NCBI RefSeq assembly: GCF_035552695.1
Contig: NZ_DASZKT010000279.1
Coordinates: forward strand, 4,655-68,654
Direction of reading: 5' to 3'
Length of the DNA: 64,000 nt
From: Actinospica sp035552695
Lineage (GTDB): Bacteria; Actinomycetota; Actinomycetes; Streptomycetales; Catenulisporaceae
Each line of letters starts with the position of its first letter. The stretch's first letter is position 1. Positions 59,838 through 64,000 of the stretch are shown one piece after another. A model generated the notes under the pieces. The model saw only the letters and a program-made list of their open reading frames with translations. It did not search any database and was not told where the DNA came from. The position numbers and the translations under genes are program-made.

Positions 59838-60530
59838 GTGACCGAGCTAACGCCGGTAACGGGTGTGTCCTCCGCCACAGCCATACTCAAACCGAAGCTG
59901 CGCGGCTGGCTGCACGCGGCCACCTTCCCGCTCGCGCTGGCCGCCGGGATCGTGCTGATCTGCCTGGCCCCGACCACCGGCGCGGCCGTCGCGTGCACCG
60001 TGTTCGCGGTCTCGTCCTGGCTGCTGTTCGGGGTGAGCGGCGTCTACCACACGGTCAACTGGAACCCGCGGGTCAAGGCGGTGCTGCGCCGCTTCGACCA
60101 CACGAACATCTTCCTGATCATCGCCGGCACCTACACCCCGATCTCGGTGACGCTGCTCAGCCGCGGGTCGGCGGAACTGCTGCTCATCCTGGTCTGGAGC
60201 GGCGCGCTGATCGGCATCGGCTCCCGGATGTTCTGGCTGACCGCGCCGCGCTGGGTGTACGTCCTCTGCTATATCGCGCTCGGCTGGGCGGCGGTGTTCT
60301 ACATGCCGCAACTGCTGCACACCGGCGGCGTCGCGGTCGTCACCCTGATCGCGATCGGCGGCGTGCTGTACTCGGTCGGCGCGGTGTTCTACGGGCTGAA
60401 GAAGCCCAACTTCTCGCCGCAGTGGTTCGGCTTCCACGAGCTGTTCCACTCGTTCACCATCGCGGCGTTCTGCTGCCACTACATCGCCGTCGCCATCGCC
60501 GTGCTGTCCAGGACGCCCGCTGCCGGATGA
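59838..60530 (+). CDS. Hemolysin III / TrhA (PAQR-like) membrane protein
   Basis: A 230-residue seven-helix protein of the hemolysin III/PAQR family. Conserved residues are the Ser/His of GVSGVYHTVNW, the Asp-His of RRFDHTNIFLIIAGTYTP, and HELFHSFTIAAFCCH near the end, which together form the zinc site of PAQR-type hydrolases. Despite the name, most members are not proven hemolysins and may act on membrane lipids. GTG 59838 follows AGGTG; GTG 59829 is an alternative. Its stop codon lies inside the first unit of a 15-base tandem repeat. Confidence 0.88.
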   Translation: MTELTPVTGVSSATAILKPKLRGWLHAATFPLALAAGIVLICLAPTTGAAVACTVFAVSSWLLFGVSGVYHTVNWNPRVKAVLRRFDHTNIFLIIAGTYTPISVTLLSRGSAELLLILVWSGALIGIGSRMFWLTAPRWVYVLCYIALGWAAVFYMPQLLHTGGVAVVTLIAIGGVLYSVGAVFYGLKKPNFSPQWFGFHELFHSFTIAAFCCHYIAVAIAVLSRTPAAG

Positions 60531-60702
60531 GCGGCTGGCGGGTGAGCGGCTGCCGGTCGAGCCGCTGCCGGGTGAGCGTCTACCGGCTGAACGGCTGCCG
60601 GTCGAGCGGCTTCCGGGTGCGCGTCTACCGGCTGAGCCGCCGCCGGATGCGCATCGCATCTACCGGGTGAGCCGCTCCGGTTGAGCATCTACCGTGTGAG
60701 CA
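60519..60702. repeat. Tandem 15-base repeat, 12 imperfect units
   Basis: Twelve degenerate copies of GCTGCCGGGTGAGCG, with alternating units starting GCTGCC and TCTACC. Units run 60519-60653 in phase, a five-base break follows at 60654-60658, then three more units to 60702; unit 11 has 14 bases. The array begins within the last codons of the hemolysin III gene and ends within the last codons of the converging YyaL gene. Neighbouring units can pair (CGGCT with AGCCG), so it may work as a terminator. Confidence 0.8.
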
Positions 60703-62515
60703 GCATCTCGGCCACCGCCAGACCGTAGCCCGCGAACCGCGGAGCCTGCGAGGCCAGCGCGCGCGAGGCCGCCAGGGCCGAGTGGGCGTCCTCGAACACC
60801 GTGTCCGAGCTGGTGGCCAGCGCGAACGCGGCGAACGCGGCCGCCGCGGCGGACGTGCCGGACGGGCTGGCGTTGTCGGTCGGATCGCTCGGCCGGAAGT
60901 AGAGCGGCGCGGCGTCGGCGGCGGTGTCGTAAAGCCCGCCGTCCGAGCGGAACTGCTCGCGGATCGTGTCGAGCAGCGTCTCCGCGTGCCCGAGCCAGGA
61001 CCTTTCGCCGGTGGCGGTGGACAGCGCGACGAACGCCTCGGCGACGCATCCGTAGTCCTCCAGCACGCCCGGGTTCTCGGAGGCCTTTCCGTCCCGGGAC
61101 GTCCGCACGAGCCGTCCGTCCGCGAGATGGATGTCGACGAGCAGCTGCGCGCAGCGGACGGCCGCGCTTAGCAGGTCGGAACGCCCGAGCGCGACGGAGG
61201 CTTCGGCGAGCGCCGAGATGGCCAGCCCGTTCCACGAGGCGACGATCTTGTCGTCCCGCCCCGGCTGCGGCCGCTGCGCCCGCGCCACGCGAAGCTTCGC
61301 CGCGACACGCTTCACGTCGTCGGGGTTCCTCGCCTCGCCGGTCGGCTCCGCCGCCAGCCGCAGGACCGACTTCCCGTCCTCGAAGTTGCCTTCCTTCGTC
61401 ACCTCGTACACCGCCGCAGCGATCTTGGCGTCCTCCGCCCCCAGCACGTCGACCAGCTGCTGGTAGGTCCACGCGTAGGTGAGCCCCTCGACCCCGTCCG
61501 TGTCCGCGTCGAGCGCCGACGCGAACCCGCCGGACGCCGTCCCCAGCTCACGGATCATGAACCCCGCGGTCTCCTCCGCGATCCGCCGATAGAGCGGCGA
61601 CGGCGAGGTCCGCCACAGATATGCATACGTTCTTAATAGCAGCGCATTGTCGTACAACATCTTCTCGAAGTGCGGAACCGTCCACGTCGCGTCGACCGCG
61701 TACCGCGAGAACCCGCCGCCGAGCTGGTCGTAGATGCCGCCGCGGGCCATCGCGTTGCACGTCTGTGCGACCATCGCGAGCGCCGCCGCCGACTCGGTGC
61801 GCGCGTGATGCCGCAGCAGTTGCAGCAGCGTCATCGCCGGCGGGAACTTCGGCGCGCCGCCGAAACCCGCGCCGACCCCGCCGTTCTCCGAGTCAGACGA
61901 GTACTCCGCGGCGAGCCGCTCCACCGCGCCGTCCAACTCCGCCGCGGACGGCGCCCCGACGTCCTTCCGTCGCCCGCCAACCGGCACCGCCAGCTCCGCC
62001 ATCCGGGCCGCCACCGCGGCCCCGACCTGCGTCACCTCGTCCCGCCGCCCCGCCCACGCGGCAGCCACCTTGGCCAGCACCTGCAGGAACCCCGGCACCG
62101 ACCCCCGCGACCGCGGCGGGAAGTACGTCCCGCAGAAGAACGGCCGCCCCAGGTGATCCGCGAACACGGTCATCGGCCACCCGCCGTGCCCCGTCATCGC
62201 CTGCGTCGCCGTCATATAAACGGCATCGACGTCCGGCCGCTCCTCGCGGTCCACCTTCACGCAGACGAAGCCCGCGTTCATCGCCGAGGCGGTCGTCGGA
62301 TCCGAGAAGCTCTCGTGCGCCATCACATGGCACCAGTGACACGCGGCATAGCCGACCGAGAGCAGAATCGGGCGGTTGGTGTTTTTGGCCTCTGCCAGCG
62401 CCTGCGGGCTCCACTCCCACCAGTCGACCGGATTATGGGCGTGCTGAAGCAGATAAGGCGAGGTCGCGCCGGCGAGGCGGTTGGTATGCGCGGGATGTGC
62501 GGACGGTGACGCCAT
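60689..62515 (-). CDS. YyaL/DUF255 thioredoxin-domain protein
   Basis: A 608-residue member of the YyaL/SSP411 family. The N-terminal thioredoxin-like domain (about 15-170) carries YAACHWCHVM, a CxxC-type motif, then FVCVKVDREERPDVDAVYM, GGWPMTVF and FFCGTYFPP. The remainder is an alpha/alpha barrel like those of N-acylglucosamine epimerases and glycosidases (GGIYDQLGGGFSRYAVD, WTVPHFEKMLYDNALLL, WNGLAISALAEASVALG). The biochemical role is unknown. TAGGCT lies six bases before ATG 62515. The C-terminus runs into the 15-base repeat array. Confidence 0.92.
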   Translation of the reverse strand: MASPSAHPAHTNRLAGATSPYLLQHAHNPVDWWEWSPQALAEAKNTNRPILLSVGYAACHWCHVMAHESFSDPTTASAMNAGFVCVKVDREERPDVDAVYMTATQAMTGHGGWPMTVFADHLGRPFFCGTYFPPRSRGSVPGFLQVLAKVAAAWAGRRDEVTQVGAAVAARMAELAVPVGGRRKDVGAPSAAELDGAVERLAAEYSSDSENGGVGAGFGGAPKFPPAMTLLQLLRHHARTESAAALAMVAQTCNAMARGGIYDQLGGGFSRYAVDATWTVPHFEKMLYDNALLLRTYAYLWRTSPSPLYRRIAEETAGFMIRELGTASGGFASALDADTDGVEGLTYAWTYQQLVDVLGAEDAKIAAAVYEVTKEGNFEDGKSVLRLAAEPTGEARNPDDVKRVAAKLRVARAQRPQPGRDDKIVASWNGLAISALAEASVALGRSDLLSAAVRCAQLLVDIHLADGRLVRTSRDGKASENPGVLEDYGCVAEAFVALSTATGERSWLGHAETLLDTIREQFRSDGGLYDTAADAAPLYFRPSDPTDNASPSGTSAAAAAFAAFALATSSDTVFEDAHSALAASRALASQAPRFAGYGLAVAEMLLTR

Positions 62516-62521
62516 CGGGCT

Positions 62522-62527
62522 AGCCTA
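62522..62527 (-). promoter_or_regulatory. -10 hexamer TAGGCT of the yyaL-like gene, leaderless type
   Basis: Six bases before ATG 62515; no ribosome site. It is the last clearly actinobacterial feature before the composition change. Confidence 0.5.
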
Positions 62528-62612
62528 GCGCGGCGGGACCCGGACGCAACCAGTTGGGCACGGCGGCGTTGTCAGCCGTCGGACCGCCGATCAAACGCCG
62601 ACCGGAGAACCC

Positions 62613-62825
62613 ATGAGCAAAAAGTCGATAAAACGCAGCGCCAAGTCACTGGCGACGGACATGTTCGCTGCGGCCGCCACCGCGGCGGCGGAGGTGGCGT
62701 TCGCGCGTGCGCGCAGGAAAACCGGCGGCAAGGCCAAGCCGGCTGGCAAGACGAAAGCGACGAAGAAAAAACCCGCACGCGCCGCGGCCAAACGGAAATC
62801 CGCCGCCAAACGCAAAAAGCGCTGA
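62613..62825 (+). CDS. Small Lys/Ala-rich basic protein, alphaproteobacterial-like
   Basis: A 70-residue protein, MSKKSIKRSAKSLATDMFAA followed by an Ala-rich helix and a Lys/Arg/Ala/Pro tail (KAKPAGKTKATKKKPARAAA and so on) resembling histone-H1-like tails. GGAG lies five bases before the ATG. Codons such as AAA, ATA, TCG, ACA-poor mixtures and several A-ending codons differ from those of every gene before 62.5 kb. It is divergent-to-convergent with the transglycosylase (converging, 12-base gap). It probably binds nucleic acid; I do not know a family name. Confidence 0.7.
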   Translation: MSKKSIKRSAKSLATDMFAAAATAAAEVAFARARRKTGGKAKPAGKTKATKKKPARAAAKRKSAAKRKKR

Positions 62826-62837
62826 CCGCCGTCGCGT

Positions 62838-63941
62838 CTATTGCTTGTTGTGGGAGCCGCGTTGGGCCATCGCCAGTTCGAGCGGCTTGCGGGCGGCCTT
62901 CGATGACGATTTGGCCGGCTCGCGCTTGGCGTCCTTGACCGGCCTCACGGGATGCGTGCGTGCCGCCAGTTGCACGACGCGCCTGGTGTGCTCGGCATTC
63001 GCGATCTTGGTGGTGGCAGTCTTAATGTCAATCTTAACGACGTTCGTGGCCGCAACCTTGGTGGCGTGTCCGTTCGGGATGTCGGCTTTGGCTAACGTGC
63101 GCGGCGATGCGCGCGGCACCGGAATTTGCTTCGGCCCGTTCCAGGCAAATAAGCCAGCGGCCTCCTGACAGGGCGCGTGACGCGGCAGCCGCATGTCCGG
63201 ACTGCCGCCGCCGGCGAACTTGGCGCTGTTCTGCGCTTTTGTCTTCCAGCTATCCGCCGCCCGCCCGGTGATGGTCTTGACGTAGCCTTCGGTTTCCTGC
63301 GGCAATTTGCTTTTCTTGGTGAGCCAGTCGGCGATGCGGTTGGGGCCGGCATTGTAGGCGGCGGCCGCGAGACCGAGATTGCCGAATTGCTGAAACAGAT
63401 TGTGCAGCAGGCGCGCCGATGCCGGAATGGCCTGGAGCGGATCGAACGGATTATCGAGCCCCATGTCGGCGGCGGTGTCGGGCATGAACTGGGCGACGCC
63501 TTGCGCGCCGGCGCGGCTCACCACGCCGGGCTTGAACCGGCTTTCCTGAAACAGCAGGCGGATGAAAAACGGCGCAGGAAGATTGTTGGATTGCGCGGCT
63601 TTCGTCAGCGTGTCGCAGACTTCCTGTCGCGAGCGATAAATCACCGGCTTCGCCGGCGGATCGGGAGGCGGCACCGGCGCAACGGCCTGTGCATTCTCTT
63701 GAATCTCTTTGGTATCGAGCCGGTCGGCCTGCGGCGCGACATCGATCTGGATATCGGTCTGCGGCGGAACCTCGATCGGCGCGTTGGATGCGATTGGGCT
63801 GGCGCTAAAGAGCGCGTCGGGCACGTCGGTTTTTTCGATGATCGAGGTGCCGGCAAGTTCGCTGAGGTGCGCGTCGGCGCCAACCGTCGCGGGACAAGCC
63901 ATCAGGCACAAGCACGCCGGAACAAAAAGCCGTTTCAGCAT
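62838..63941 (-). CDS. Lytic transglycosylase (SLT domain), alphaproteobacterial-like
   Basis: A 367-residue secreted protein with a signal peptide (MLKRLFVPACLCLMACPATVG). The SLT domain (about 120-235) has RLLFQESRFKPGVVSRAGAQ, whose Glu is catalytic, then GVAQFMPDTAADMGLDNPFD, and AAAYNAGPNRIADWL. The wording of this domain is typical of Bradyrhizobium and relatives. A basic, Lys/Ala-rich C-terminus follows. It would cleave peptidoglycan with formation of anhydro-muramic acid. ATG 63941 is chosen at the signal peptide; TTG 63974 is an alternative. Codon use (AAA, GAT, TTT, GCA frequent) does not match the rest of the window. Confidence 0.85.
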   Translation of the reverse strand: MLKRLFVPACLCLMACPATVGADAHLSELAGTSIIEKTDVPDALFSASPIASNAPIEVPPQTDIQIDVAPQADRLDTKEIQENAQAVAPVPPPDPPAKPVIYRSRQEVCDTLTKAAQSNNLPAPFFIRLLFQESRFKPGVVSRAGAQGVAQFMPDTAADMGLDNPFDPLQAIPASARLLHNLFQQFGNLGLAAAAYNAGPNRIADWLTKKSKLPQETEGYVKTITGRAADSWKTKAQNSAKFAGGGSPDMRLPRHAPCQEAAGLFAWNGPKQIPVPRASPRTLAKADIPNGHATKVAATNVVKIDIKTATTKIANAEHTRRVVQLAARTHPVRPVKDAKREPAKSSSKAARKPLELAMAQRGSHNKQ

Positions 63942-64000
63942 GCGCGCATGTCCGCCGCCGTGGTTCGAGGTCAAAAAGGAAATAGCCCCTTCGCGACTCG

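Noticed and set aside
60479..60688. Minus-strand frame of repeated Ala/Pro/His pentapeptides
   Set aside because: It arises from the 15-base tandem repeat, whose period keeps frames open; there is no ribosome site or independent support.
62530..62612. Junction region read as an att site or genomic-island boundary
   Set aside because: No direct repeat, tRNA end or integrase is visible; simple joining of unrelated DNA explains the composition change better.

Overview
High-GC DNA with strongly G/C-ending codons, frequent GTG starts and marker families such as DUF6230/DUF6114, DUF3618, DUF5998 and a GlgE maltosyltransferase pathway point to a filamentous-type actinobacterium. The secreted sedolisin and overall gene mix resemble the Catenulispora/Actinospica/Streptacidiphilus group, but that placement is only an inference. 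I annotate 59 protein genes and see no rRNA, tRNA, CRISPR array, insertion sequence or prophage. The last ~1.4 kb (about 62.6-64.0 kb) has different codon use and carries two genes that look alphaproteobacterial (Bradyrhizobium-like), so the window is probably chimeric there.

Layout. 0-7 kb: a metalloprotease-family fragment, a phosphodiesterase/DUF5998 pair, the topoisomerase IV A subunit (parC), a tiny-gene pair and a YbbN/CnoX-type thioredoxin. 7.4-10.1 kb: a three-gene envelope cassette (DUF6230, DUF6114, Ser/Thr-rich secreted protein) behind a long leader with a GTnAC-type box. 10-16.6 kb: AIM24, Bcp peroxiredoxin, DUF3618, GroES-like protein, AI-2E-type permease, FAD oxidoreductase, an unknown gene and RraA. 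16.7-20 kb: undecaprenyl-pyrophosphate phosphatase, then two methyltransferases flanking a TmrB-like ATPase. 20.2-28.4 kb: alpha-glucan metabolism: maltokinase, trehalose synthase and GlgE on the minus strand, divergent from a glucan phosphorylase. Together TreS, maltokinase and GlgE turn trehalose into maltose, maltose-1-phosphate and linear alpha-1,4-glucan, and the phosphorylase degrades it; no branching enzyme lies beside them.

28.4-35.3 kb: a SpoIIE-type phosphatase with an anti-sigma kinase domain, a Nudix hydrolase, a PLP decarboxylase, a Ser/Thr kinase with a DUF4190 tail and a sedolisin protease. 35.5-43.4 kb: ychF, rmuC, a DUF6542 membrane protein, ispH, xseA, a GNAT gene, xseB, a DUF4245 protein and glpX. 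43.5-50.5 kb: a drug exporter fused to a MarR-like domain, a thioesterase coupled to a DUF1707 protein, a GntR regulator beside an MFS transporter, and class I fumarase. 50.6-55.3 kb: a WXG100-like secretion-cargo operon converging on an ABC transporter/WD40 operon. 55.4-62.5 kb: PhoH-like protein, cis-prenyltransferase, GTP-dependent PEP carboxykinase, hemolysin III and a YyaL/DUF255 protein, with a 15-bp tandem repeat between the last two.

A recurring feature is a TAnnnT hexamer 6-8 bases before the start codon of at least 13 genes. This is the expected geometry of leaderless transcription, and in several cases it decides the start codon.
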